A stretch of DNA of 64,000 nt from Burkholderiales bacterium Ga0077544 (GTDB lineage: Bacteria; Pseudomonadota; Gammaproteobacteria; Burkholderiales; Burkholderiaceae_D): contig LNEU01000033.1 of NCBI GenBank assembly GCA_001464355.1, positions 1 to 64,000 on the forward strand. Reading direction: 5' to 3'. This document shows, piece by piece, positions 27,778 to 37,350 of the stretch. The notes under the pieces were generated by a model. The model was not told the origin of the DNA, did no database searches, and saw nothing but the letters and a program-made list of their open reading frames with translations. The first letter of the stretch is position 1. Each line of letters opens with the position of its first letter. Both the position numbers and the translations under genes were made by a program.

Positions 27778-30288
27778 TCAGGACTTGGCGCCCTTGCTGC
27801 GCAACTTGATCATCGGCTTGCCGGAAGGGCCGGTCGATGATTTGGATGCAGAACGCGGCGCATCAAAGGATTTGCCGCTAGCAACAGCTGCACGTTTGGA
27901 TACCGGCTTGCCGCCACGCGCCTTGTCGGCCACGCGTCGGTCGCCGCCTTTGCTAGGCGGTGCGATAGTTACGCGCTTGTCCATGGTCTTTTCTTCCATG
28001 GGACGCAAGCCCGAATGGCTGATGCGCAAGGGATTGCCGCCGATAGCAACGTTTTTCAGTTGAGCGAACACTTCATCCGGCATGCCGGCAGGCAGGTCGA
28101 GCAGACTGTGACGTTCGAAGATTTCGATACGGCCAATGTACTTGGCTTCGAGTCCCGCCTCATTCGCAATCGCGCCGACGATGTTGGCCGGCTTGACGCC
28201 GTGATCGTGACCAACTTCGATACGGAAAGCTTCCATCGGTACCGCGCCGGCTTTTTTCTGCGCAGTGCGTTCTTTCTTTTGCGCGCCCGGCTCTTTCTCA
28301 GCTGGTTCGTCGCTGTCAAAACGCTCTGCCTTCGGCGCTGGTGCCGGCGCTACAGCTACCGATGCGGCCACTGGTGCAGGCGCTGGTCGTTCAGCGCGGA
28401 CCGGACGTTCCTTGCTTTCTGCGTAGTCGGTTTTTTCCTTGCGGGCGACCGGTTTGTCGAAAGAGGCTTCTTTTCTTGCCGCTGGTGCCGACGCTGCCGG
28501 TGCTGATGTTGCTGATCCAGCGCCCTCGCCGTCTGCCGTGATGTTCAATTGCTGACCGGCGACCCAGACTTTTTTCAGGTGATCGAGCATGTCGGACGGC
28601 AGGCTGTCCGGCAGATCGAGCGTGCTGTAGTCGTCATAGATTTCGATGCGGCCTATGTATTTGGAATCGAGGTTCGCTTCATTTGCAATCGCCCCGACGA
28701 TATTGCCCGGCTTGACGCCGTGCGCATGGCCGACCTCGATGCGGAAGGTTTGCATACCCTCATCCGGCGCACGCGCGACGCGTTCCCGGCGCGGTGCGGC
28801 TGAACGCTCTGGACGATCACCGCGTTCTGCGCGTTCCGGACGTTCGAATCTTTCCGAGCGTTCAGGGCGGTCCGATCTTTCATTCCTGTCGAACCGTTCT
28901 GCACGTTCAAAACGACCGCCGGAAACCGGCTTCTCGCTGCCCCAGCTTTCACGCGGTGCAGGTTTATTTTTATCGATTACCAGCGGCACATCGCCGCGCG
29001 CCATCTTGGCCAGTGCCGCTGCGATTTCCACTGCAGGCACATTGTGTTCGCGCTCGTACTCTTCAATCAGCGAATGGAAAATTTCCAGTCCGCCGGCGGC
29101 AATCGTTTCTGCAATCTGATCCTTGAACTTCGAGATACGTACATCGTTGACCGCCTCGACGCTAGGCAATTCCAGCACGGAAATAGGTTGGCGCGTCGCG
29201 CGCTCAATGGCTTTCAACAGATTGCGTTCACGCGGCGCGATGAACAGAATCGCCTCGCCGCTGCGACCAGCGCGACCGGTACGGCCGATGCGATGGGTAT
29301 AGCTTTCCGGATCGTGAGGTACGTCGTAGTTAATCACGTGGCTGATGCGCTCAACGTCCAGACCGCGGGCGGCAACGTCCGTCGCCACCAGGATGTCGAT
29401 CTTGCCATCCTTCAGTTGCTGAATCGTGCGCTCGCGTTGCTGCTGTTGAATGTCGCCGTTAATTGCCGCAGCGGAGAAACCGCGCGCCTGCAATTTGCTG
29501 GCCAATTCTTCGGTACCCAGTTTGGTACGCGCAAAGATGATCATGCCGTCGAAGGTTTCGGCTTCCAGAATACGGGTCAATGCTTCCAGCTTTTGCATGC
29601 CGCTGACCAGCCAGTAACGCTGGCGAATATTGTCGGCGGTGCCGGTCTTCGCAGCGACGGTAATCAAGTCAGGATCGCGCAAGTACGTGGTCGCGATGCG
29701 CTTGATCGCAGACGGCATGGTCGCCGAGAACAAGGCGGTCTGACGCGATTCCGGCGTCTTTTGCAGGATCGTTTCCACATCGTCGATAAAGCCCATGCGC
29801 AGCATCTCGTCGGCTTCATCCAGCACCATGGTCTTGATCTTCGACAGATCCAGCGAGCCTTTTTCCAGATGGTCGATCACGCGACCCGGGGTACCGACGA
29901 CGACATGCACGCCACGACGCAAGGCGCTTAACTGCGAACCGTAGCTCTGGCCGCCATAAATCGGCAACACGTGAAAACCGGGAATATGCGTCGCATAACG
30001 CTGAAAAGCCTCCGCCACCTGGATCGCCAGCTCACGCGTAGGTGCCAGCACCAGCGCTTGCGGCGTGGTTTGCCTGATATCGATACGGGCAAGAATAGGC
30101 AGCGCAAAAGCCGCCGTTTTACCGGTACCAGTCTGCGCCTGCCCCAGCACGTCGCGGTTATTCAACAGCAGCGGAATCGTGGCCGCCTGAATCGGCGATG
30201 GTGACTCGTAACCCAGCTCTTTCAGCACGCGCAACAGCGGCTCGCTCAGGTTAAGGTCGGCAAATAGGGGGAAGGATGCTTCAGACAT
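27778..30288 (-). CDS. deaD: DEAD-box ATP-dependent RNA helicase with two DbpA-type RNA-binding domains
   Basis: Residues ~1-370 hold all helicase motifs: Q motif (SPIQAATIPLLL), AQTGTGKT, PTRELAIQ, VLDEADEML, SAT in FSATMP, and HRIGRTGRAG. Then come a DeaD-type linker, an Arg/Glu/Asp repeat tract (RSDRPERSERFERPERAERGDRPE, ~470-500), a DbpA RNA-binding domain (~512-583, FRIEVGHAHGVKPGNIVGAIANEA), a Pro/Ala/Lys-rich linker, a second DbpA domain (~685-756, FRIEVGHDHGVKPANIVGAIANEA) and a basic tail. Usual DeaD/CsdA proteins have a single such domain and are ~560-640 residues. It unwinds structured RNA in ribosome assembly or mRNA decay, often at low temperature. Confidence 0.93.
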   Translation of the reverse strand: MSEASFPLFADLNLSEPLLRVLKELGYESPSPIQAATIPLLLNNRDVLGQAQTGTGKTAAFALPILARIDIRQTTPQALVLAPTRELAIQVAEAFQRYATHIPGFHVLPIYGGQSYGSQLSALRRGVHVVVGTPGRVIDHLEKGSLDLSKIKTMVLDEADEMLRMGFIDDVETILQKTPESRQTALFSATMPSAIKRIATTYLRDPDLITVAAKTGTADNIRQRYWLVSGMQKLEALTRILEAETFDGMIIFARTKLGTEELASKLQARGFSAAAINGDIQQQQRERTIQQLKDGKIDILVATDVAARGLDVERISHVINYDVPHDPESYTHRIGRTGRAGRSGEAILFIAPRERNLLKAIERATRQPISVLELPSVEAVNDVRISKFKDQIAETIAAGGLEIFHSLIEEYEREHNVPAVEIAAALAKMARGDVPLVIDKNKPAPRESWGSEKPVSGGRFERAERFDRNERSDRPERSERFERPERAERGDRPERSAAPRRERVARAPDEGMQTFRIEVGHAHGVKPGNIVGAIANEANLDSKYIGRIEIYDDYSTLDLPDSLPSDMLDHLKKVWVAGQQLNITADGEGAGSATSAPAASAPAARKEASFDKPVARKEKTDYAESKERPVRAERPAPAPVAASVAVAPAPAPKAERFDSDEPAEKEPGAQKKERTAQKKAGAVPMEAFRIEVGHDHGVKPANIVGAIANEAGLEAKYIGRIEIFERHSLLDLPAGMPDEVFAQLKNVAIGGNPLRISHSGLRPMEEKTMDKRVTIAPPSKGGDRRVADKARGGKPVSKRAAVASGKSFDAPRSASKSSTGPSGKPMIKLRSKGAKS

Positions 30289-30486
30289 AATTACTCACAA
30301 GAATGGTCGTATCGCGGAAATGCGAAAGATGGGGCGTAGTTTACTCTGTTGCGACATCAATTTTAAAATTGATGCTTTTTGACGCTCGATTCACTAGCAA
30401 TACTTTGGCAATACCAGAAAAGTCGAGTAATTCCAAAAGTATGATTTCAAGTTTTCTTTTTCTCAACTCAAGCCAGTAAAACAAAA

Positions 30487-30510
30487 ACTGGACATAAAAT
30501 TATGTCCAGT
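30487..30510 (-). terminator. Perfect palindrome downstream of the STAND gene, probable terminator
   Basis: A 24-base perfect palindrome made of an 11-bp stem (ACTGGACATAA and its complement) lies 27 bases after the stop codon, and on the minus strand it is followed by a T-rich run. It fits an intrinsic terminator for the giant gene. Confidence 0.7.
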
Positions 30511-30536
30511 CTTGTATAAGAAATTTATTCAGCACT

Positions 30537-33500
30537 TTAATCAAGGTCAAAACTTGTCGCCTGTAACTTTTCGCCGTACCACTCTCTTTTTTGACGGTTT
30601 AACAACTCATCGATTACAACGCATTTTTGACGAGCCACATCCTCATCCATGCAAGATATTTCGGATACCCGGATAAACCCCATGGAGTTCGTTGAGCCTC
30701 CAAGACGTAAGCCGCTAGCATCGCTAAATATCCAACGGTCATGTACTGGATGCATTCCCTCGTTACCTAATGCAATAACCACAACTTCTGTTCTCGGAGG
30801 AGAAAGCTCACAAAGTTCGTTCCAAGCTTCTCTAAACACATCGTCAAATAGCCTATCTTTGATGACATCTTTTAAATGTTTGCGCGATGTTAATATCCTA
30901 ACCTGCGCATTTGGAGCAACTTCAGCAATAGCATGCAAAACCTCTAAGTCACCCGGGCCGAAAAATGGATCAGAAATTCGAATTACTTTTCCATCCTGCC
31001 CAGCTGCCCATGCTCGTATTTTCTCAAATACCGCATCTCTTTCTCCTGGTTTTATTAAGCCGCCAATGGTGTCATCAACTGCAGCAAACTGCTGCTTAGA
31101 TTTCCCGATTAGGGCTAAAGTCAATTCTGCAGCGTGACATGCTCCTTCAAATACATTTTGAAGAAACTTCTCACCATTTGATCGACTCCCAGTCTTGCGA
31201 GCCGCGTTTGCAATACTCCAGTTCCAAATTGGGAACGCAACTGGCATCGCTACATCAGAGGCTATCGACAATAGCTTTTCAAACTCCTCTACTGGTCTTG
31301 GCAGAATACGGCCGCCGCTTAATCGTGCATAATTTTTATCGCAAATTTCGGCCAATTCTTCAATTTCAATTTCATTCATATCTATAACGCTCGGATCTGC
31401 CGCCAATTCCTTTCGCATATCGACCAATTTTAGCCTTGACGTATGCAAATCTTTAACCGGAGCCTTTGCCTCGTCCGCATCAATTAGGTCAATAATTTTA
31501 TCCACCAATGTCGGATCAATAGTTGCTGCAATATCTAAAATATTTTTTTGTTTTTCAATTCCCGAAACGCCTTCATCCAGATGATTCGATAAGCTCATTG
31601 CCTCTTTGAGCAAAATAACCGATTGTTGCTTATCAACAGGCTCCATTATTTGAGCCACCCACGAGTAGCGATCAATTCGATCAAAATTGGATGGAATCTT
31701 AGGAATTTCCGCTTTAACTGAATTAAACCATTTCGGATCACAAAAAGGTCCCCTCCCTTTTGCACAAGCCCCGACAATAGTCATTACAACTACGCGATCT
31801 GCAACATTCGGTATAGCTTGTGCATTTTCATAAAGCCGCTCCCATCGATTAGGAAGGACATGTTCCAAAATAGCGCGCGCACGCAACACAAACGCTTGGG
31901 CAGCCGTTTTGTAACCACTATGCTGAATGTTCCGCATGTCAGGAAGTTTCTCGTCAATGATTTCATCAAGTGAATTCAAGAAATCATGAACTTGCGTTCT
32001 TCTAATTTTTGCATTGTTCTTTTTGTGCGTCAGACTTGTACATAAATCATTTATAACTTCCAGAATAGATGAATCAAGATGCATTTCTTTGACGATGTGT
32101 ATTATCGAAGCAACTTCATTTCCATCAAGATCATATGCGGGATTATCCCCCCCCTCATACGCTTCGCTCATTGGTCGCTTACGAAAAATAGTTTTACAAA
32201 TATTCAGTCGAGCATCATCCTTTTGATGCATATCACCTATTTTCTCAAGCAAAATTGAAGCTGATGGCGGATGTACCAAGTACAGAAATGGTGCGGATAT
32301 TTGAATAATTCTATCTAGAACAAGTCTGTTATTAGAGTAATTTTGATGAAGTATAGGTTGCACAAAATGCTCCGCTACCATCTTCGCAAGTGAATCCTTA
32401 CCCCTGTAGTGCAATGTAATTCCCAATTCGCACCAAAGAATCATTACATGTTCCGGTACAGGAATCGATTGAATCAGCGCCGCAATTCTTGCAAATTCCA
32501 AATCATCAATTTCGCATTTGACCGGAGCAATGACTGCATATGAGGCCGTTGCTAATTTCAACGTTAGAAATAGAGCATTACTTATTACCCTTGATGGAAT
32601 CCTGGTTGCTTGTCTGTCCTTACTTACGGACGCTAGCCAATCTAACGCCAGATCTCGATTTGCATCAGCAAGATCGCGTACTAATCCATAACCAAAGTCG
32701 GTGCGAACCCAGTCGACCATTATGTCAGGCCATAATTCTTTTAGATCTTTCTCAAGCTTCGCTAACTCTAAAGTGTTTTCTGGCAAAACTTTCATAATTC
32801 GATACGTAGATACGGCTGCTGCAAACTTCCTATTGGCCACCCCAATAGAACGCCACAGTGATAAAACCCCCGAGTCAATCTTTGGAATAGGATTGCGCTC
32901 TAAATCGATAGCGATACTGAGCAAACATCTCATTATGCAATCCTCGCGTTCGTCCGGAGCCTCAATTCTTTTCACGCATTGAATCAATAAATTTGAGTTC
33001 AACGTATAAGCTTTTGCCGATACAAGTTCGCTTGCCAATGTTGCGAATGCTTTGTCACGCCTGATTTGCGTATTCAATTTTGCGACGAGTTGAATCGCCA
33101 ACTCTGGGTTAGCTCGAGCCAGCGCATAAATCGCACTTCTAGCGGTTTGATAGTGATCTGCCGATGACTCAAGTAACTCTTCAATTGATTCAATAAGTTT
33201 GAGAGTAATTTCGCTTACAACTGACGTCCTTCCTTCCAAAGCGTTCGGATCTGGAAGCTTTTGAAGTGCATACAACATCCATGACCAACACGTAGCCCTT
33301 ACACTTACTTCTGAAATTTCGTGAATCTTCATGAACAATTCAACAAACGCTAGTTCGCAGTCGCTTGTTTCATCTAGATACTTCGCTCGAAGTAGTAACA
33401 TTTCAAGTCGAACGCTTTCTACCGTAGTACCCAGTGCTAATTGAGTGCTTATCTGTACCTCTACGCGTTTAACCAAACGTCCCAAATGAACTTTCTCCTT

Positions 33501-35474
33501 GATGTGAGGAAAGGCAACGGCTATCTCACGAAAATCTTGAAGACGAGGAGGCCGACTCAAATCCTTCAGCATGAGATCAATCGCGTAATCCGCAATTTTC
33601 CAAGCATCTTTACTTTTTTTGCGACGATTCAACCATTGCTTAAGCACAAAGAGTCGATGCTTCTCTTCCAACTCATCTAACGAATTCAGGATATTTTCAG
33701 CGCTTGTGCGTTCAACTAAAGTCGCCACAGCGTCGGCAAAACGTTGTTGATGATAGTCACTTAATCGTGACTGCATTTTTCCTAATGTCTTTTCGTCAGC
33801 ATGATCGACCTCTTGCCTAGCGACTGGTGCCTCTTGGACTAAGATGTCAGTATTTCCAGAGGATTTTTCTTGCTCCCTCTCTCGTTCCTTTGCTCCTTTT
33901 TCGAATACATCCATCGCCATACGGAAGTCTACCAACACAAGATCGCAAGCGATGTCAGATGCCAAATTACCCAAAAAAAGGAAATCAACCTGATCAATTA
34001 GTTCGCGCAGCTGACTTTTTAGCTCAACAGGAACAAGCAACTTGGCTGCTCGAAATGCCTTCGCTGCAGTTGCTAAGAGCTGAAGGCGCTCCTCAATTGT
34101 TGGTGCAGCTAGCGCTAATGCCACTCCACACTCTTTCTCTCCTAGCTTCAATCTAGCTTCAATTTCATTTTTTGTTCCAACTGAAAAAGTCAGCCCGGTA
34201 ATTACGGAATTTACTAGTGCGAATCTAGTTTCTGCATTCTCATTTTTGAGTTGCCTAGACGCTGCGAGTCCCATCACGGAATGTTTTTTTAAAACGCGAA
34301 GCGACCTTTCTGACTCTAGAAGACGAACAAAATGAGCGTTATCAAGACGATTTATCAAATCACCGTGGTGGCCTGCCGTCATCAACTGAGACGGCAAATC
34401 TCTTACTGCATCATCCCCATCAGGGTTTTTCAAATGCTCAGCAATGAAAGACTCAATAACTTGACTCTTAATACCATTTAGCTTTTCTCGTAAGAATCGT
34501 TTTTCCGCATCAGATTTTATTGAAACGATATTAAATGCCGGATCAATTTCCAAGAAGTGGCATTTCGAAATTAGCTGCTCTAACTGTTCAACATTAAGAT
34601 GGCACAAACTAGACAGCCTCAAAGTTGTCAGCGGGCGAGCCGAAAAAATAACGTAGCCTAAAAGGTTCGATAACCCGGGTTCATCTGGAATTAAATTCCA
34701 TTCGAAATCAAGTAATTTTTTGAGCGTGCCCTCTTTTTCATCCAGAAGGCTTGTAATCGGCACGCCTGAAGACAATAAATCTCTGAACCGAGCCATTTCT
34801 CCAATGACACCTCTGCAAAAATGGCGAATTTGCTTAACCTCTCCAACGTCTATATCTGGGAAATAGAGTATTGCTTCGTCAGTATTAATCGGCAAAAGGG
34901 GCGCGTCTTTCGGTTTATATCGATCAAGTTCTAATGAACCCAATACAACCTCAGAGCCCGAAATTAGGAATCTAAATTCGGTCTGACTAAAAGGAAAAAG
35001 TTTGAGAATCTCTTTCGTTATTTTTCCATCCGATGACGCATTCAACTCGCCGAGTCCATCAATAACAAACGTTATTGGATTATGTTTTCCTCTCTTCTGA
35101 AGTTGCAGTAGAAGTCTCGTAAAAACAGAATCTTCAACCGTTTCAAAATTTGCCTGCACCCCATTTACCAACCAATGAATTTGCTCCCCCAAGACCAATT
35201 TCACGTATTCAGGCGTATAAAAATAGTTTTCCCCTGCCGACAAAAATACGCCCACAGCATTTAGCGGGTTCCTACGCATATATTCCGCTAGAAATTCGCT
35301 TTTTCCTGACAACGGCTCCCCTTCAATCAAAATCATTTTTGAAGATGCTGAGAAAAGTTGCGCGACATATTGAAACAGTGCTTCTCTTGTAAGGGTAGCT
35401 TGTGGCTCCTGAGGAAAATTGCGACAAAAATCTGCGGTTTTACTAATGGAAATGGAAGGGGCGTCAATCATCAT
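30537..35474 (-). CDS. Giant STAND/NACHT-like NTPase with helical repeats and C-terminal PLD-like domain
   Basis: A ~1645-residue protein, AT-rich against its neighbours. Near the N-terminus are Walker A GEPLSGKS (residues ~52-59) and a Walker B of STAND/NACHT type (ITFVIDGLGEL, ~135-145), then a sensor-like strand (FRFLISGS) and a winged-helix-like segment (LLGYVIFSARPLTTLRLSSLCHLNVEQL). About 1000 residues of leucine/alanine-rich helical pairs follow, interrupted by a charged linker (~545-590). The C-terminal ~150 residues resemble a phospholipase D fold: VRILTSRKHLKD, then HDRWIFSD ASGLRLGGSTNS, close to the HKD motif H-x-K-x4-D-x6-G-S-x-N with Lys replaced by Arg and only one copy. Such architecture suggests a signal-sensing NTPase, possibly anti-phage. 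The ATG with AAGGCA upstream is preferred over the track's TTG start. No partner gene is adjacent; function is inference. Confidence 0.8.
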   Translation of the reverse strand: MMIDAPSISISKTADFCRNFPQEPQATLTREALFQYVAQLFSASSKMILIEGEPLSGKSEFLAEYMRRNPLNAVGVFLSAGENYFYTPEYVKLVLGEQIHWLVNGVQANFETVEDSVFTRLLLQLQKRGKHNPITFVIDGLGELNASSDGKITKEILKLFPFSQTEFRFLISGSEVVLGSLELDRYKPKDAPLLPINTDEAILYFPDIDVGEVKQIRHFCRGVIGEMARFRDLLSSGVPITSLLDEKEGTLKKLLDFEWNLIPDEPGLSNLLGYVIFSARPLTTLRLSSLCHLNVEQLEQLISKCHFLEIDPAFNIVSIKSDAEKRFLREKLNGIKSQVIESFIAEHLKNPDGDDAVRDLPSQLMTAGHHGDLINRLDNAHFVRLLESERSLRVLKKHSVMGLAASRQLKNENAETRFALVNSVITGLTFSVGTKNEIEARLKLGEKECGVALALAAPTIEERLQLLATAAKAFRAAKLLVPVELKSQLRELIDQVDFLFLGNLASDIACDLVLVDFRMAMDVFEKGAKEREREQEKSSGNTDILVQEAPVARQEVDHADEKTLGKMQSRLSDYHQQRFADAVATLVERTSAENILNSLDELEEKHRLFVLKQWLNRRKKSKDAWKIADYAIDLMLKDLSRPPRLQDFREIAVAFPHIKEKVHLGRLVKRVEVQISTQLALGTTVESVRLEMLLLRAKYLDETSDCELAFVELFMKIHEISEVSVRATCWSWMLYALQKLPDPNALEGRTSVVSEITLKLIESIEELLESSADHYQTARSAIYALARANPELAIQLVAKLNTQIRRDKAFATLASELVSAKAYTLNSNLLIQCVKRIEAPDEREDCIMRCLLSIAIDLERNPIPKIDSGVLSLWRSIGVANRKFAAAVSTYRIMKVLPENTLELAKLEKDLKELWPDIMVDWVRTDFGYGLVRDLADANRDLALDWLASVSKDRQATRIPSRVISNALFLTLKLATASYAVIAPVKCEIDDLEFARIAALIQSIPVPEHVMILWCELGITLHYRGKDSLAKMVAEHFVQPILHQNYSNNRLVLDRIIQISAPFLYLVHPPSASILLEKIGDMHQKDDARLNICKTIFRKRPMSEAYEGGDNPAYDLDGNEVASIIHIVKEMHLDSSILEVINDLCTSLTHKKNNAKIRRTQVHDFLNSLDEIIDEKLPDMRNIQHSGYKTAAQAFVLRARAILEHVLPNRWERLYENAQAIPNVADRVVVMTIVGACAKGRGPFCDPKWFNSVKAEIPKIPSNFDRIDRYSWVAQIMEPVDKQQSVILLKEAMSLSNHLDEGVSGIEKQKNILDIAATIDPTLVDKIIDLIDADEAKAPVKDLHTSRLKLVDMRKELAADPSVIDMNEIEIEELAEICDKNYARLSGGRILPRPVEEFEKLLSIASDVAMPVAFPIWNWSIANAARKTGSRSNGEKFLQNVFEGACHAAELTLALIGKSKQQFAAVDDTIGGLIKPGERDAVFEKIRAWAAGQDGKVIRISDPFFGPGDLEVLHAIAEVAPNAQVRILTSRKHLKDVIKDRLFDDVFREAWNELCELSPPRTEVVVIALGNEGMHPVHDRWIFSDASGLRLGGSTNSMGFIRVSEISCMDEDVARQKCVVIDELLNRQKREWYGEKLQATSFDLD

Positions 35475-36065
35475 TGCCTTTGAATGAAAACTTGTATGCG
35501 ATCTAGAAGGACTCAAATTGAGCTTGAGCGTAATTAATTGTTTTCCTTCAGAAATAGTTTCGAACTATTACTGGTCTGCAAAAAAATGAGGGTATGTTTT
35601 GCAACCGTTGATTGCCATCCCATATTTATGGGGTATCAATGAATGTGACTTTTTACGAATCGATGAGAATTCTTGATTTAAAGGTGTGCATAAATTGAAA
35701 TACAAAGGATATTGCGTTACGGCTTCTATATAGAATGCCATTTCTCATAAGGAGGTACGAAGCGACCTTAAATTCTGAAAAAATTTTACTGATTGCAAAA
35801 GCGTTTTTAAGAAGAAATCGAAAAAGTAACAATTTTATTGGTAAATTGAGTGCGAATGATTAGCCTAATCAAAGCGAATAAGAGTTGAGATCGATTTCTT
35901 TATATCCTTCTCGGCATGACAAGATGATTTTGCATTAGCCTACTTTGCTGCGCGTCGGATTTTTACCAAGCAACCCACCCTTTTAACCGCCCGGCGCACC
36001 TCGCGCCTTTACCCCGTGTATCCTGTCGGCTTGAGATTTCACCTGCCACGATAGAAACGCACGCC
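35475..36065. other. AT-rich intergenic region upstream of the STAND gene and the kinase gene
   Basis: About 590 bases between two divergent genes, markedly A/T-rich. It holds the palindrome at 35619. A GGAGGT-like site near 35752 is not followed by a start codon in range. No ORF, tRNA remnant, direct repeat or integrase was found, although a decayed end of an insertion cannot be excluded. Confidence 0.6.
35619..35632. promoter_or_regulatory. 14-bp palindrome CCCATATTTATGGG (copy 1)
   Basis: Perfect inverted repeat with arms CCCATA/TATGGG, about 145 bases upstream of the STAND gene start. The exact reverse complement (CCCATAAATATGGG) occurs at 50915 and a one-base variant at 43826. Shape and size fit an operator for a dimeric regulator. 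Confidence 0.45.
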
Positions 36066-37223
36066 ATGACCAGTACCAATGCCAAAAACATCACATCTGC
36101 CGAGCTCTCCGCTACCTCTGTGAGGATGCTGGAATTGCGGGATGCCGTGCTGACTGAATGGCAACAGCGCATGCGCGCGACTATCTCGAAAGCGGCGGTA
36201 TTGTCGCAGCCGATACTGGTGAATACGATGCCGGTGGTGTATGCCAATCTTGCCGAGGCGATCACGCCCGATTACGCGCACAACAGCAATGGCGTGCTGG
36301 AAACCACTGTTGCATCCGAGCATGGCAACGAGCGCGCGCGGCTGACCAACTATGACTTGAGCACGGTGATATCCGAATATCAGGTGTTGCGTTCGGCGAT
36401 CTTTGATGTGCTGGCAGACAACGGCTTGCACCTGACGGCAACCGATACGCGCATCATCAACATGACACTGGATGCGACGATCAAGGAATCGGCGACTGCG
36501 TTCTCGCTGGTGCAAAGCGCTTTTCGCGAACGCTTTGTGGCGACGCTGGCGCATGACTTGCGCAGCCCCTTGAGCGCGGTGCAGATGTTTGCCGAGCGTA
36601 TCGGCAGAACCACCGACCCGAAGGTCATCGGCGAACTGAGCGACAAGATCAAGCAGAACATCGGCCGCATGGACAGGATGATTCGCGAGCTGCTGGATAT
36701 CGTGGTGTTCGAGCAGGGCGAGCGCCTGAAGCTGCACCTGACTAACTTCAACATCATGCAAGTGGTGCAGCAGGTTTGCGACGAGTCCTTCGAGATCTTC
36801 GGCTCGCGTTTTGAAGTCGTTGGCGAAGACGTGACCGGATGGTGGGGCCGCGATGCCTTGCTGCGCGCCCTGGAAAACCTGATCGGCAATGCGCTGAAAT
36901 ACGGTTCTAAAGATACGCCAATCACGATCAAGATCGATCACTATCACGGCCGCATCCTGATCTCTGTGCATAACGAAGGCAATCCGATTCCGCCGGATCA
37001 GCTGGAGTCGGTGTTCCAGGTATTCGAGCGCGCCAAGATTGCGAATGACGAGAATGAACAGGGTTGGGGCCTGGGCTTGCCGTTTGTGCGCAGCGTGGCA
37101 GAAAGCCATGGCGGCAGCATCGTGACCGACAGCTCGCCGGATACGGGAACGACCTTCATCATCGACATCCCGATCGATGCACGACCTTTCCATGATGCGC
37201 CGACGCTGCAGCAGAAGCAGTAA
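36066..37223 (+). CDS. Sensor histidine kinase, soluble, without adjacent response regulator
   Basis: No membrane segment is visible. The N-terminal ~165 residues are helical (LELRDAVLTEWQQRMRATI) and similar in style to RsbRD-type N-domains. A HisKA domain follows with the phospho-accepting His in ATLAHDLRSPLSAVQMFAERI (~175), then HATPase_c with N-box LENLIGNALKYG, HNEGNPIPPD, and G2 box GWGLGLPFVRSVAESHGG. It therefore autophosphorylates a His and passes phosphate to an unknown partner. No receiver gene lies next to it. The gene is followed by degenerate 12-base repeats. Confidence 0.9.
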   Translation: MTSTNAKNITSAELSATSVRMLELRDAVLTEWQQRMRATISKAAVLSQPILVNTMPVVYANLAEAITPDYAHNSNGVLETTVASEHGNERARLTNYDLSTVISEYQVLRSAIFDVLADNGLHLTATDTRIINMTLDATIKESATAFSLVQSAFRERFVATLAHDLRSPLSAVQMFAERIGRTTDPKVIGELSDKIKQNIGRMDRMIRELLDIVVFEQGERLKLHLTNFNIMQVVQQVCDESFEIFGSRFEVVGEDVTGWWGRDALLRALENLIGNALKYGSKDTPITIKIDHYHGRILISVHNEGNPIPPDQLESVFQVFERAKIANDENEQGWGLGLPFVRSVAESHGGSIVTDSSPDTGTTFIIDIPIDARPFHDAPTLQQKQ

Positions 37224-37234
37224 GCGCCACTCGG

Positions 37235-37300
37235 TCATAGATTCGGCTATAGATTCGCGCTATAGATTCGATTGTAAATTCGGCGATACATTCTGCCAGA
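37235..37300. repeat. Degenerate ~12-base tandem repeats (unit like TATAGATTCGGC), locus 1
   Basis: About five units of 12-14 bases carrying (T/C)ATAGATTCG or a variant follow the kinase stop codon. They have a sequence resemblance to the second tract at 39255 (unit TAGATTCAGCTG). The units are imperfect, so the tract is probably old. No protein frame is supported. Confidence 0.55.
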
Positions 37301-37350
37301 TGCTCAACGCCACATTCGGCGGCATGCTCGCCGCTGTTGCAAACCCGCTG

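Noticed and set aside
30300-36060. Prophage or transposon carrying the STAND gene
   Set aside because: No integrase, transposase, terminal repeats or phage structural genes are present, so only an AT-rich insertion of unknown origin is claimed.
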